Shown here in pieces: positions 53,561-61,677 of a stretch of DNA of 64,000 nt. Under the pieces are notes generated by a model. The model was not told where the DNA came from, searched no databases, and worked only from the letters and a program-made list of their open reading frames with translations. This DNA is from Hymenobacter siberiensis (GTDB lineage Bacteria; Bacteroidota; Bacteroidia; Cytophagales; Hymenobacteraceae). How positions within the stretch are numbered: the stretch's first letter is position 1; the number at the start of each line of letters is the position of its first letter. A program made the translations under genes and the position numbers. Location of the stretch: assembly GCF_018967845.1 (NCBI RefSeq), contig NZ_JAHLZZ010000001.1:4278001-4342000 (forward strand), given 5' to 3'.

Positions 53561-54055
53561 TTACTCAATAAAACAGCCCACCGGCTCAGTACGCGGCACG
53601 GCTACAGGCCGTCCTTCAGCCACGTCGGCCAGCGCATCGGCCAGCTCGTGGTGGCGCGTCACGGCGCGGTGCTGGCCCAGGCCGGCGTAGGCATCATCGA
53701 GGCGGCCCTGGTAGAGGATGGTGCGGCCGTCGGCGGCCACTACCACGGCTTCGGGCGTGACGCGGGCGTGCAGCTTGTTGGTGAGCTGGTGGCCGGCATC
53801 GGCTTGCAGCGGGAAAGCCACCTGATAGGTTTTAGCGAAGGCCGTCAGCCCGGCCAGCGTGGTTTCCCGGGCCGGAAACACTCCTACGAAGCGCACGCCC
53901 TGCGCCCCGTAGCGGCCGTGCAGCTCCCGCAACGGCAGCGTGGCCGCCTGGCTGATGGGGCAGGTTTCGGCCAGAAAAATATAAACCGTGATGCGTAACG
54001 CGGGTGCCGTACTCATTCCAAAAAAATGTAGCAGCAGGAGTAGCAAAAGCGGCAT
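53561..54055 (-). CDS. Redoxin-domain (thioredoxin-fold) protein, exported
   Basis: 164 residues with a short hydrophobic leader MPLLLLLLLHFFG. Thioredoxin fold of the AhpC/TSA type: VYIFLAETCPISQAA holds a single active-site cysteine (C32) with Ser at the second position, so it is a C-x-x-S redoxin. The end, TEPVGCFIE, is the linker that in many bacteria continues directly into the cytochrome/copper-monooxygenase module encoded by the next gene. Here the two halves are separate genes on the same strand with a hairpin repeat between. Probably works in the periplasm with 51816. Confidence 0.78.
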   Translation of the reverse strand: MPLLLLLLLHFFGMSTAPALRITVYIFLAETCPISQAATLPLRELHGRYGAQGVRFVGVFPARETTLAGLTAFAKTYQVAFPLQADAGHQLTNKLHARVTPEAVVVAADGRTILYQGRLDDAYAGLGQHRAVTRHHELADALADVAEGRPVAVPRTEPVGCFIE

Positions 54056-54086
54056 AAGCAGATTTTGAAAGGCTTTTTAAATAGAA

Positions 54087-54175
54087 AAGCTGTTTAGAAA
54101 GTCCCCGAACGGTCATGCTTCGCTGCGCTCTGCATGACCGTTCGGGGACTTTTTGTGACTTTCTAAATAACTCCA
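54087..54175. repeat. Hairpin element with conserved flanks (family A), copy 2
   Basis: Perfect 19-bp arms (54100-54118, 54132-54150) inside the frame AAGCTGTTTAGAAAG ... CTTTCTAAATAACTCC. Nearly the same as the copy at 48303. Confidence 0.9.
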
Positions 54176-54380
54176 GAAATTTGTCATTCCGAAACAGGGA
54201 GAGCCGGAAAAAAGCTGTTCACTTACTTTTATCCGAATTCCTTTCTCCACTTGATGCGTGGAATGTCGGAATGACAAGCACTGCAACTACGCATTTACCA
54301 GACACCGGCCTGCCGGGCCGGGTTCCGACTTTTCGGCCCGGTTTTCGTTTATGCCGCCACAACCTCTTCTTAGATTACCC
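54176..54380. other. Gene-free stretch upstream of the outer-membrane lipoprotein gene
   Basis: Contains a further widely spaced inverted repeat (TTGTCATTCCGA at 54181 with its complement near 54270-54281). No gene seen and no clear promoter. Confidence 0.5.
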
Positions 54381-55316
54381 ATGAATATCGCTGTTTTACG
54401 CTCCAGATTCCGGTCCTGGGGCACTGCTTTGGCCGCTGGCTCCCTCCTGCTGGCCACCGCCTGCTCGGCTCCGCGTGCCATCATCGCCACCGGCAAGGTC
54501 ACGCCCCAGGGCGAGTTTCGGGTGGGGTACAACCAGGGCTTCAACGTAGCCACGGCCCCCCTGGCCAAAGCCGGCAGCGCGGTGAAAGAAGCCGCCAGTC
54601 AGGCCGCCAGTCAGCAAAAAGTAGACTACACCGACGCCACTACCCAGCTGCAGGCCGCCGCCCTGGCCTACATCCTCGACCCGGTGCAGCCCACCGCCGA
54701 CCTCAGCATCCGCTATGGCATCGTGCCGCGCCTCGATGCTGGCTTTAAGTACGCCTTTGGCTCTTATGTATTTGATACGCAGTACCAGCTGTTGGGCCCC
54801 ACCGGCACCCCCGAAAACCCCGGCCGGGGGGCGGTGAGTGGCACCACTTATGCCAGCATCGGCCTGCAGTTTGCCACCCAGCGGGCCAAGCTGCCCAGCC
54901 TGCCCTTCCTGTCCGACATCAACTCGGTGCTGAATTTCCGGGCCAACCGCAACGACCTGCTTATTCCGCTCACTTTCAGCCAGTCGTTTGGGCCGGAGGA
55001 GGAAATCGGGGCCATCAGCTACGGCCTGGTGTATGCCCACAGCTGGGTGAGCTACGGCTTCGCGCCCACCAAAATCTATAATGGCTCGGTGCAGGTACCC
55101 GAGCTGCCGCTGCAAAGCCGCAACTTCTCCTCGTTCGGCGGCTTTGTCAATCTGAAGCTGGGCTATCGGTATTTCTACGTCATCCCGGCCGTGTCGCTTT
55201 TCTACCAGAACTACGGCGATTACGCCCTCCTCAATGGCCAAAGCACCTCGCTGAGCGGCATTACAGTGGTGCCCTCGCTGGGCTTCCAGCTGCGCATTCC
55301 TAATTTCACGAAGTAG
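54381..55316 (+). CDS. Outer-membrane beta-barrel-like lipoprotein, unknown function
   Basis: 311 residues from the ATG at 54381. The signal MNIAVLRSRFRSWGTALAAGSLLLATAC ends in a lipobox cysteine. After an Ala/Ser/Gln-rich stretch the protein alternates short hydrophobic strands and turns (YGIVPRLDAGFKYAFGSYVF, YASIGLQFATQ, FGGFVNLKLGYRYFYVIPAVSLFYQ), ending LGFQLRIPNFTK, like a small outer-membrane barrel. No family was recognised. Free-standing, with a strong terminator after it. Confidence 0.65.
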   Translation: MNIAVLRSRFRSWGTALAAGSLLLATACSAPRAIIATGKVTPQGEFRVGYNQGFNVATAPLAKAGSAVKEAASQAASQQKVDYTDATTQLQAAALAYILDPVQPTADLSIRYGIVPRLDAGFKYAFGSYVFDTQYQLLGPTGTPENPGRGAVSGTTYASIGLQFATQRAKLPSLPFLSDINSVLNFRANRNDLLIPLTFSQSFGPEEEIGAISYGLVYAHSWVSYGFAPTKIYNGSVQVPELPLQSRNFSSFGGFVNLKLGYRYFYVIPAVSLFYQNYGDYALLNGQSTSLSGITVVPSLGFQLRIPNFTK

Positions 55317-55340
55317 CCCGCGCAGGCTCCGGCTGCCCCG

Positions 55341-55382
55341 AAGCGGTGCCGCATCTTCCGGATGCGGCACCGCTTTTCTTTT
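55341..55382 (+). terminator. Rho-independent terminator
   Basis: Perfect 15-bp stem (55341-55355 with 55361-55375), 5-nt loop TTCCG, followed by TTTTCTTTT. Confidence 0.93.
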
Positions 55383-55519
55383 GCCCACTGCCGTCTGGTA
55401 GCGGCACGGCGGGCTTCATCGGGACCCCCACCGCAGAATGTGGCTTTCTATGGCTTTCTTTGTTGCCCGTTTTTCAAAACTTTACGCAGCAGCTGCCGCT
55501 CAACTTTTCCACCCCACCC

Positions 55520-55996
55520 ATGGAAGCTCCCAACCCCGAATTCATGCGCGAAGCCATTCGCCTGTCTATCGACCAGATGAAGGCCGGCCACGGCGGCCCC
55601 TTCGGTGCAGTAGTGGTGAAGGACGGCCAAATCATTGCCCGCGGCTTCAACCAGGTCACCACCACCCACGACCCCACCTGCCACGCCGAGGTTGATGCTA
55701 TCCGCAAAGCCTGCAAGGCGCTGGGCACCTTCCAGCTCGACGGCTGCGACCTATACACCAGCTGCGAACCCTGCCCCATGTGCCTGGGCGCCATCTATTG
55801 GGCCCGGCCGCGCCGGGTGTTCTACGGCAACACCAAGGCCGACGCCGCCGCCATCGGCTTCGACGACCAGTTCATCTACGAAGAGCTGGACCGCCCCATG
55901 GAAAGCCGTAAATTGCCCATGACGCAGCTGCTGCGCGATGAGGCTTTGGCTGGATTTAAGGCCTGGACGGAACTGGAAGGACGGACCGAGTATTAG
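55520..55996 (+). CDS. guaD: Guanine deaminase (cytidine-deaminase-fold nucleoside deaminase)
   Basis: 158 residues from the ATG at 55520. Zinc-site motifs C-H-A-E (in TCHAEVDAIRKA) and P-C-x-x-C (in SCEPCPMCLGAIYWA), with the start MEAPNPEFMREAIRLSIDQMKAGHGGPFGAVVVKDG typical of the B. subtilis GuaD type. The product xanthine is the substrate of the dehydrogenase encoded next, so the assignment to guanine fits the context. The long upstream frame to 55346 covers a terminator and is not coding. Confidence 0.88.
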   Translation: MEAPNPEFMREAIRLSIDQMKAGHGGPFGAVVVKDGQIIARGFNQVTTTHDPTCHAEVDAIRKACKALGTFQLDGCDLYTSCEPCPMCLGAIYWARPRRVFYGNTKADAAAIGFDDQFIYEELDRPMESRKLPMTQLLRDEALAGFKAWTELEGRTEY

Positions 55997-56016
55997 TAAT
56001 TAGCTACCGTTCCGGA

Positions 56017-56115
56017 ACGTCATGCCGAGCGCAGCCGAGGCATCTCGCCCGCTTCGTTGCAAAGACATTGATTACTACTGCACGCGAGATGTCTCGGCTA
56101 CGCTCGACATGACGT
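56017..56115. repeat. Long hairpin repeat (core family B), imperfect
   Basis: 32-bp arms (56017-56048 and 56084-56115) with three mismatches; core ACGTCATGCCGAGCGCAG. It lies between guaD and xdhA, 26 bp before the xdhA ATG. Confidence 0.88.
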
Positions 56116-56140
56116 GCTTTCTGAATCGCATCAAGCTACT

Positions 56141-57685
56141 ATGATTGAATTCTATCTCAACGACCAGCCCATCCGCACTGCCGAGGCGCCGGCCAGCGCC
56201 CTGCTCGATTTCGTGCGCTACCACGAGCAGCTAAAGGGCACCAAAATCGGCTGCCGCGAGGGCGACTGCGGCGCCTGCACCGTGCTGGTGGGCGAGCTGA
56301 GCGCCGACGGCCAGACCGTGAGCTACCAGAGCATGACCAGCTGCCTCGCGCCGCTGGGCAACGCCGCCGGCAAGCACATCGTCACCGTAGAGGGCATCAA
56401 CGCGGCCGGCAGCCAGCTCACGCCCGTGCAGCAGGCCATCGTGGACGAGGGCGGCGCGCAGTGCGGCTTCTGCACGGTGGGCTTCGTGATGTCGCTCACC
56501 GGCCACAGCCTGAGCGGGCAGCCAGCTACGGAGAAAAACACCATCGCGGCCATCGACGGCAACATTTGCCGCTGCACCGGCTACAAGAGCCTGGAGCGAG
56601 CCGCCGCTACCCTAACCGCCGAGTTGGCCGGCCGCCCCGCCGAAAACGCCCTGGCCTGGCTCAGCGAGAAGCAGTTCGTGCCCCGCTATTTTGCCGAAAT
56701 CCCGGCCAAGCTGGCTGGCCTGCGCCCCGCTGCCCCGCAGGCTGCTCAAGCCACTGCTGCTGCTTCAGTAGCAGCGGCCACCACGCCCCACGCCAAAGGC
56801 GGCAGCACGGTTTCAAGCTCGCCCAACGGCCACACCCAAAGCCAGAACGACCACTCACCATCTCACCACCTCACCACCTCACCACTCATTGGAGGAGGCA
56901 CCGATTTGCTGGTGCAGCGCCTCGAAGAATTGCGCGAGCAGCCGGGCGTGCGGCTGATTTTCGACCAGCCCGGCCGGCGCGGCATTCGGCGCGAAACCAC
57001 CGGCCGCGTGGTGCTGGGCGCCGCCACCACGGCCAGCCAACTGCTCGAATCGGAGCTGCTGCGCGGGCTGCTGCCCAACCTGCCGCAATACCTGAAGCTG
57101 GTGAGCAGCACGCCCATCCGCAACATGGGCACAGTGGCCGGCAACTTCATCAACGGCTCGCCCATCGGCGACCTCACCATCATGTTCCTGGCCCTGGGCG
57201 CGTCCGTCACGCTGCTCGACGCAGCTGGCAACACCCGTGAGCTGGCCCTGCCCGACCTCTACCTGGGCTACAAAAAGCTGGCGAAAGCGGCCGACGAGCA
57301 GGTCATCGACATCAGCTTCCCCGCCCCGCTGGCCGGCGACTTCTTCCACTTCGAAAAAGTATCCAAGCGCACCCACCTCGACATTGCCAGCGTGAATTCC
57401 GCCGCCTGGCTGCGGGTCGAAAACGGCGTTATTCAAGCGGCCCGCATCTCGGCGGGCGGCGTGGGACCGGTGCCGCTGCTGCTGGCCCGCACCAGCGAGT
57501 TTTTGCAGGGACAGGAGTTGACGGCAGAAACCGTACTTGCCGCCAATGCGGTGATGCAGCAGGAAATCAGCCCGATTTCCGACGTGCGCGGCACCGCCGA
57601 CTACAAGCGCCTGCTGCTGCGCCAGCTGCTGTGGGCGCATTTCCTGGAGGCAGCGCCGGAATTGGCGGTGGATGAATTGATTTAA
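56141..57685 (+). CDS. xdhA: Xanthine dehydrogenase small subunit (2Fe-2S and FAD domains)
   Basis: 514 residues from the ATG at 56141. Two [2Fe-2S] clusters: C-x4-C-x2-C in GCREGDCGACTV (plant-type) and QCGFCTVGF ... NICRCTGYKSL (helical). The FAD-binding domain starts at IGGGTDLL and includes STPIRNMGTVAGNFINGSPIGDL. Between them is an unusual 60-residue low-complexity linker (Ala-, Ser-, Gln- and His-rich, about 190-250). The subunit passes electrons from the molybdenum subunit (57841) to NAD+ via FAD. The operon is split by a palindromic repeat. Confidence 0.93.
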   Translation: MIEFYLNDQPIRTAEAPASALLDFVRYHEQLKGTKIGCREGDCGACTVLVGELSADGQTVSYQSMTSCLAPLGNAAGKHIVTVEGINAAGSQLTPVQQAIVDEGGAQCGFCTVGFVMSLTGHSLSGQPATEKNTIAAIDGNICRCTGYKSLERAAATLTAELAGRPAENALAWLSEKQFVPRYFAEIPAKLAGLRPAAPQAAQATAAASVAAATTPHAKGGSTVSSSPNGHTQSQNDHSPSHHLTTSPLIGGGTDLLVQRLEELREQPGVRLIFDQPGRRGIRRETTGRVVLGAATTASQLLESELLRGLLPNLPQYLKLVSSTPIRNMGTVAGNFINGSPIGDLTIMFLALGASVTLLDAAGNTRELALPDLYLGYKKLAKAADEQVIDISFPAPLAGDFFHFEKVSKRTHLDIASVNSAAWLRVENGVIQAARISAGGVGPVPLLLARTSEFLQGQELTAETVLAANAVMQQEISPISDVRGTADYKRLLLRQLLWAHFLEAAPELAVDELI

Positions 57686-57706
57686 ATTTAAGTAGCGCCT
57701 AACGTT

Positions 57707-57829
57707 CGCCTCACCCCCGGCCCCTCTCCGAAAAGGAGCGGGGAGCCTGACGATTTCCGTCCGTGCATAGCCGGTGCCCCCTCTCCTTTTCGGAGAGGGG
57801 GTCAGGGAGTGAGGCGCCCCGCCCGAACG
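57707..57829. repeat. Palindromic repeat, family C, between xdhA and xdhB
   Basis: Inner arms CCCTCTCCGAAAAGGAG and its complement (about 57721-57737 and 57780-57797) and outer arms GCCTCA.../...TGAGGC enclose a 40-nt centre. A related half-element (57-type core CTCCCCTCTC ... GAGAGGAG) occurs at 62418-62445. The insertion lies within the intergenic gap of the two-gene operon. Confidence 0.85.
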
Positions 57830-57840
57830 AAACTCCAACC

Positions 57841-60132
57841 ATGAACCACCTCGACCCCAACCGCCACGTGCGCGGCGAATCGCAGTACCTCGACGACGTG
57901 CCCGTGCAGCAAGGCACCCTGTACGCGGCCGTGTTTGAAAGCCCGCTGGCCCACGGCGTGCTCCGCCGCCTCGATTTCAGCGCCGCGCTGACCGCGCCCG
58001 GCGTGGCCCGCGTGCTCACGGCGGCCGACATTCCCGGCGTCAACCAGATTGGCGGCATCGTGGCCGATGAGCCGCTGCTGGCCGAGGGGCACGTACATTT
58101 CCGGGGGCAGCCGGTGGCGCTGGTGCTGGCCCGCACCGAGGCGCAGGCCCACGCCGCCCTCAAGCTGATTAAGGTCGAAATCGACCCGCTGCCCATCATC
58201 ACCGACCCGCGGGTGGCGGCCGCCCAGGGCGAGCTGATTGTGCCGCCGCGCACCTTCAAAATCGGCGACTCGGCAGCGGCTTGGGCGGAGTGCGCGCACG
58301 TGTTTGAGGGCGTGGCCGAGAGCGACGGGCAGGAGCATCTGTACATCGAAACGCAGGGCGCCTATGCCTTTCCCACCGAGATGGGCGGGGTACGGATGAT
58401 TTCCTCGACGCAGGGGCCCACGGCCGTGCAGCGCCATACGGCCCACGTGCTGGGCCTGGGTATGCACCAGGTAGAAGTGGATGTGACGCGCCTCGGCGGC
58501 GGTTTCGGGGGCAAGGAAGACCAGGCCACGCCCTGGGCCGCCCTGGCCGCCCTGGGTGCGTTCCTCACCAAAAAGCCGGTGAAGCTGGTGCTCGACCGCA
58601 TGGCCGACATGCGCATGACCGGCAAGCGCCACCCCTACTCGTCCGATTTCAAAATCGGCTTCGATGCCGACCTCAAAATCGTGGCCTACGAAGTCACTTT
58701 CTTCCAGAATGCCGGGGCTGCCGCCGACCTCTCGCCGGCCGTGCTGGAGCGCACGCTCTTCCACGCCACCAACGCCTATTTCGTGCCCAACGTGACGGCC
58801 ACGGCCTTTTCGTGCCGAACAAACTTACCGCCTAACACGGCCTTCCGGGGCTTCGGCGGGCCGCAGGGCATGTTTGTGATGGAGTCGGCCCTGGCCAAAG
58901 CGGCGGAAGAATTGGGCCTGCCCACCTTCGAGCTGCAGCGCAAAAACCTGCTGCGCGAGGGCGACCTCTTCTCGTACCGCCAGCCGGCCGAGATGTGCCA
59001 CGCCGAGCAGGCCTGGGACACGGCCGCGCAGGAGTTCGATTTGGCGGGTATCCGAGCCGATGTTGAGCAGTTCAACCAGTCGAATAAGCTGAAGAAGAAG
59101 GGCTTTGCGGTGATGCCGATTTGCTTCGGCATCTCGTTCACCAAAACGCCCATGAACCAGACGCGGGCGCTGGTACACATCTACTCCGACGGCTCGGTGG
59201 GCATCAGCACGGGCGCGGTGGAGATGGGCCAGGGCGTGAACACGAAAATCGCGCAGGTGGCGGCCCGCACGCTGGGCATTTCGATTTCGCGCATCAAAAT
59301 CGAAACCACCAACACCACCCGCGTGGCCAACACCTCGCCCAGCGCCGCCAGCGCCACCGCCGACCTCAACGGCAAGGCCACCGAAATGGCCTGCGCCGCC
59401 CTGCGCGAGCGGCTGCTCGCCCACGCCTGCCTCGAATACACGCTCAACTACGAGGGCCTCGAAATCCACGACGAGCAGGTGCTGGCCGCCGGCGTGCCCG
59501 CCGAAGCCAACTGGGAGAAGCTGGTGTCGTCGGCCTTCTGGAAGCGCGTGGCCCTCACCGAAAACGCCCACTACGCCACTCCCGACCTGCATTTCGACGC
59601 TACCACCAACACCGGCCACCCCTTCGCCTACCACGTGTACGGCACGGCCCTCACCAGCGTGACGGTGGACTGCCTGCGCGGCACCTATACCGTGGATGCT
59701 CTGCGCATTGCCCACGATTTCGGCCAGAGCTTCAACCCCGTCATCGACCGGGGCCAGATTGAGGGCGGCGCGGTGCAGGGCATCGGCTGGATGACCATGG
59801 AGGAAGTGGCCTACAACGCCGAGGGCCGCCTGCTCAGCAACTCGCTCAACAGCTACAAAATCCCCGACATCTACGCCGCCCCCCAGGTGCTCGACGTGCA
59901 TTTCCTCGACACGCCGGGCCACCCCAAGGCCATCCTGCGCTCCAAGGCCGTGGGCGAGCCGCCGCTCATGTATGGCATCGGCACCTACTTCGCCCTGCGC
60001 GATGCGGTGCGGGCCTTCCAGGGGCATACGGCGCTGCCGTTTTCCGCGCCGATGACGCCGGAAAAGGTGCTGGTGAGCTTGTACCCGGAGTTTGTGGCAG
60101 AGTCCGCAGTTGTGGTGGCAGCCGCTAGTTAG
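57841..60132 (+). CDS. xdhB: Xanthine dehydrogenase molybdopterin-binding (large) subunit
   Basis: 763 residues from the ATG at 57841 (MNHLDPNRHVRGESQYLDD). Molybdopterin-site segments are present: STQGPTAVQRHTAHVLGL, RLGGGFGGKEDQAT, NTAFRGFGGPQGMFV, VEMGQGVNTKIAQ and the active-site glutamate in GEPPLMYG. Length is normal for the XdhB type. It hydroxylates hypoxanthine and xanthine to urate. The 3' end has a diverged duplicate at 61589-61677. An unrelated 96-residue gene starts 9 bp downstream. Confidence 0.93.
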   Translation: MNHLDPNRHVRGESQYLDDVPVQQGTLYAAVFESPLAHGVLRRLDFSAALTAPGVARVLTAADIPGVNQIGGIVADEPLLAEGHVHFRGQPVALVLARTEAQAHAALKLIKVEIDPLPIITDPRVAAAQGELIVPPRTFKIGDSAAAWAECAHVFEGVAESDGQEHLYIETQGAYAFPTEMGGVRMISSTQGPTAVQRHTAHVLGLGMHQVEVDVTRLGGGFGGKEDQATPWAALAALGAFLTKKPVKLVLDRMADMRMTGKRHPYSSDFKIGFDADLKIVAYEVTFFQNAGAAADLSPAVLERTLFHATNAYFVPNVTATAFSCRTNLPPNTAFRGFGGPQGMFVMESALAKAAEELGLPTFELQRKNLLREGDLFSYRQPAEMCHAEQAWDTAAQEFDLAGIRADVEQFNQSNKLKKKGFAVMPICFGISFTKTPMNQTRALVHIYSDGSVGISTGAVEMGQGVNTKIAQVAARTLGISISRIKIETTNTTRVANTSPSAASATADLNGKATEMACAALRERLLAHACLEYTLNYEGLEIHDEQVLAAGVPAEANWEKLVSSAFWKRVALTENAHYATPDLHFDATTNTGHPFAYHVYGTALTSVTVDCLRGTYTVDALRIAHDFGQSFNPVIDRGQIEGGAVQGIGWMTMEEVAYNAEGRLLSNSLNSYKIPDIYAAPQVLDVHFLDTPGHPKAILRSKAVGEPPLMYGIGTYFALRDAVRAFQGHTALPFSAPMTPEKVLVSLYPEFVAESAVVVAAAS

Positions 60133-60140
60133 CTGGACTT

Positions 60141-60431
60141 ATGTGGCACCAGTTAAGAAAGTGGCTGGGGCCGGATAAGGCCAGCGTACTGGTGAAGCAG
60201 CTACTTATTGAAGCCGGGCGGCTGGGGCTGCCGGCCCGGGATGCTGTTATCGCCCAGGAATATCGGGACTACGCGGAGCGGGGCTTAGCCTTTGAGCACA
60301 TGGTGACGCAGCTTTTCGAATACGCGATTCCCCTAACGGCCGACTTTTACGAACAGGTAGAAGTTTGTGCCGAAAGCCTGGAAATGGCCCCTGAAGCGTA
60401 TTCTATTCTGTTGCTGCTTGTAAAGAAATAA
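60141..60431 (+). CDS. Hypothetical protein, 96 residues
   Basis: Small, mostly helical protein (MWHQLRKWLGPDKASVLVKQLL...) with no signal peptide or membrane segment. Three or four amphipathic helices end in YSILLLLVKK. No family recognised. It begins 9 bases after the xdhB stop, so it is probably transcribed with it; a role in the pathway is not implied by sequence. Confidence 0.6.
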   Translation: MWHQLRKWLGPDKASVLVKQLLIEAGRLGLPARDAVIAQEYRDYAERGLAFEHMVTQLFEYAIPLTADFYEQVEVCAESLEMAPEAYSILLLLVKK

Positions 60432-60437
60432 GATACT

Positions 60438-60591
60438 GAAGCTGTTTAGAAAGTCCCCGAACGGTCATGTAAAGCGCAGCGCAGCATCTTGCTCGCATCC
60501 TCAGGCCCGTTCAACGATGCGAGCAAGATGCTGCGCTGCGCGCTGCATGACCGTTTAAGTACCTTTTGTGACTTTCTAAACAACTCCAATG
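60438..60591. repeat. Hairpin element with conserved flanks (family A), copy 3, with a longer interior
   Basis: Same outer frame as 48303 and 54087 (GAAGCTGTTTAGAAAGTCCCC ... CTTTCTAAACAACTCCAATGA), but the interior is about 60 nt longer and carries its own arms AAAGCGCAGCGCAGCATCTTGC / complement (about 60471-60492 and 60524-60545). Confidence 0.88.
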
Positions 60592-60686
60592 AAAAAAACA
60601 GTGACATCGGTAGCTTTAGGATTCGGCAAAATATCTAAAATGTTAAAGCGTACAATAAAGCTTGTGCGGAATAATGCGTTAGATTG

Positions 60687-61250
60687 ATGCGCGAGATTCA
60701 GCAGTGGCCGAAAAGCATCCCAAGACGCATTGTTGCAAATCGTCTGTTTGTGCATATAAGCATTTTTCCCGCATTAACATTAATTCTAGCAGCATGTTTC
60801 TTTCTCATTGTGGCTGCATTTACAAACTGCTCCAACATGCAAAAGACAAAACAATTTGAATCAGACAACAAATGGTTCAAGCTAACTTATCCAGTATCTT
60901 GGCAAGTGGAATCCGAAGACGGTATTTACACTTTCACAGAGGCACTAGACCAAAGTTGGGCATTCCAAATATCCGCGTACCGAGCTACACACGACACAAT
61001 ACCGGATTTTAGCATCAATGAGGAGTTGCAGTCCGCCATTGAGAATCATCCCACAGCAAAAATAATTACTTTACCGAATCGAAAAGCTGTTTACTATACT
61101 GAACGTAAAGGCTCTTCTTTGTTGCAAATCTGGATAATTGGCGGGAAAAGGTGCAAAGCTTTTTGCAGTTACACAGCCGATGCGCCAGCGACAAAAAACG
61201 CAAATTTTAACGCTTCACAAGAAGCAGTTAATTCTATGGAAATTCAATAA
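60687..61250 (+). CDS. Hypothetical lipoprotein-like protein, DUF3805-like
   Basis: 187 residues from the ATG at 60687. A hydrophobic segment at about 25-47 (FPALTLILAACFFLIVAAFTNC) could be an uncleaved anchor or, at AAC, a lipobox. The body (FKLTYPVSWQVESEDGIYTFTEALDQSWAFQISAYRAT) resembles the small DUF3805-type fold. Base composition is clearly AT-rich compared with all neighbours and codon use differs, so it is probably acquired. It lies between hairpin elements. Function unknown. Confidence 0.6.
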   Translation: MREIQQWPKSIPRRIVANRLFVHISIFPALTLILAACFFLIVAAFTNCSNMQKTKQFESDNKWFKLTYPVSWQVESEDGIYTFTEALDQSWAFQISAYRATHDTIPDFSINEELQSAIENHPTAKIITLPNRKAVYYTERKGSSLLQIWIIGGKRCKAFCSYTADAPATKNANFNASQEAVNSMEIQ

Positions 61251-61260
61251 GAATGAATGA

Positions 61261-61313
61261 CAGAAACGAGAAGAGGCTGAAGCTCCCGTAGCTTCAGCCT
61301 CTTCTCGTTTCTG
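61261..61313 (+). terminator. Long hairpin after the AT-rich gene, terminator-like
   Basis: Perfect 24-bp stem (61261-61284 with 61290-61313) and 5-nt loop. The stem base is CAGAAACGAG/CTCGTTTCTG; no long T-tract follows. Confidence 0.8.
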
Positions 61314-61385
61314 CCGCAACTCAGGGCTTTGGGGGAGGAGTTGGGCGGGTGCGGGCCGGTTAGCAGCGGCATCGAAGGGGTAGCG

Positions 61386-61416
61386 AGTGCGGGCATTTCA
61401 AAACCACACCCCTACT
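61386..61416 (+). repeat. Direct repeat flanking a hairpin element, left copy
   Basis: 31 bases matching 61589-61619 at 29 positions (first 24 identical). In one frame it encodes VRAFQNHTPT, like the xanthine dehydrogenase large-subunit C-terminal region. Confidence 0.85.
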
Positions 61417-61575
61417 GGCGCGAGTTTAGGCGAAGCCGTAACTCGCGCCTAATATTCGGGCGAGGCTGTGCCTCGCAACAGAACGGCCCGGCCCCGGCTT
61501 GCCGCTGGCGCGGCAGGGAGGCACAGCCTCCCAACATAATCGGCACGAGTTACGGCTTCGCCTAAACTCGCGCCA
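61416..61575. repeat. Palindromic element with perfect 30-bp arms
   Basis: Arms at 61416-61445 and 61546-61575 are exact complements. The interior carries two small hairpins (GCGAGGC-TGT-GCCTCGC and GGGAGGC-ACA-GCCTCCC). The 31-bp direct repeats lie outside the arms. It looks like a non-coding mobile element inserted in the xanthine-dehydrogenase remnant. Confidence 0.88.
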
Positions 61576-61588
61576 GACTGGGGCAGCC

Positions 61589-61677
61589 AGTGCGGGCATT
61601 TCAAAACCACACGCCTATTTCTTTCTCCGCTCCTATGACGCCGGAAAAGGTTCTCGTAATCTTGCACCCCGATTTTA
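61589..61677 (+). pseudogene. Remnant 3' end of a second xanthine dehydrogenase large-subunit gene
   Basis: Encodes VRAFQNHTPISFSAPMTPEKVLVILHPDF, 23 of 29 residues identical to the C-terminal part of the xdhB product, with 17 identical bases in ATGACGCCGGAAAAGGT and many silent changes elsewhere. Nothing more of the gene is visible. Its lower-GC third positions differ from those of the intact gene. Confidence 0.85.

Noticed and set aside
58825..60027. 400-residue minus-strand open frame
   Set aside because: Antisense of xdhB, with no recognisable motif.
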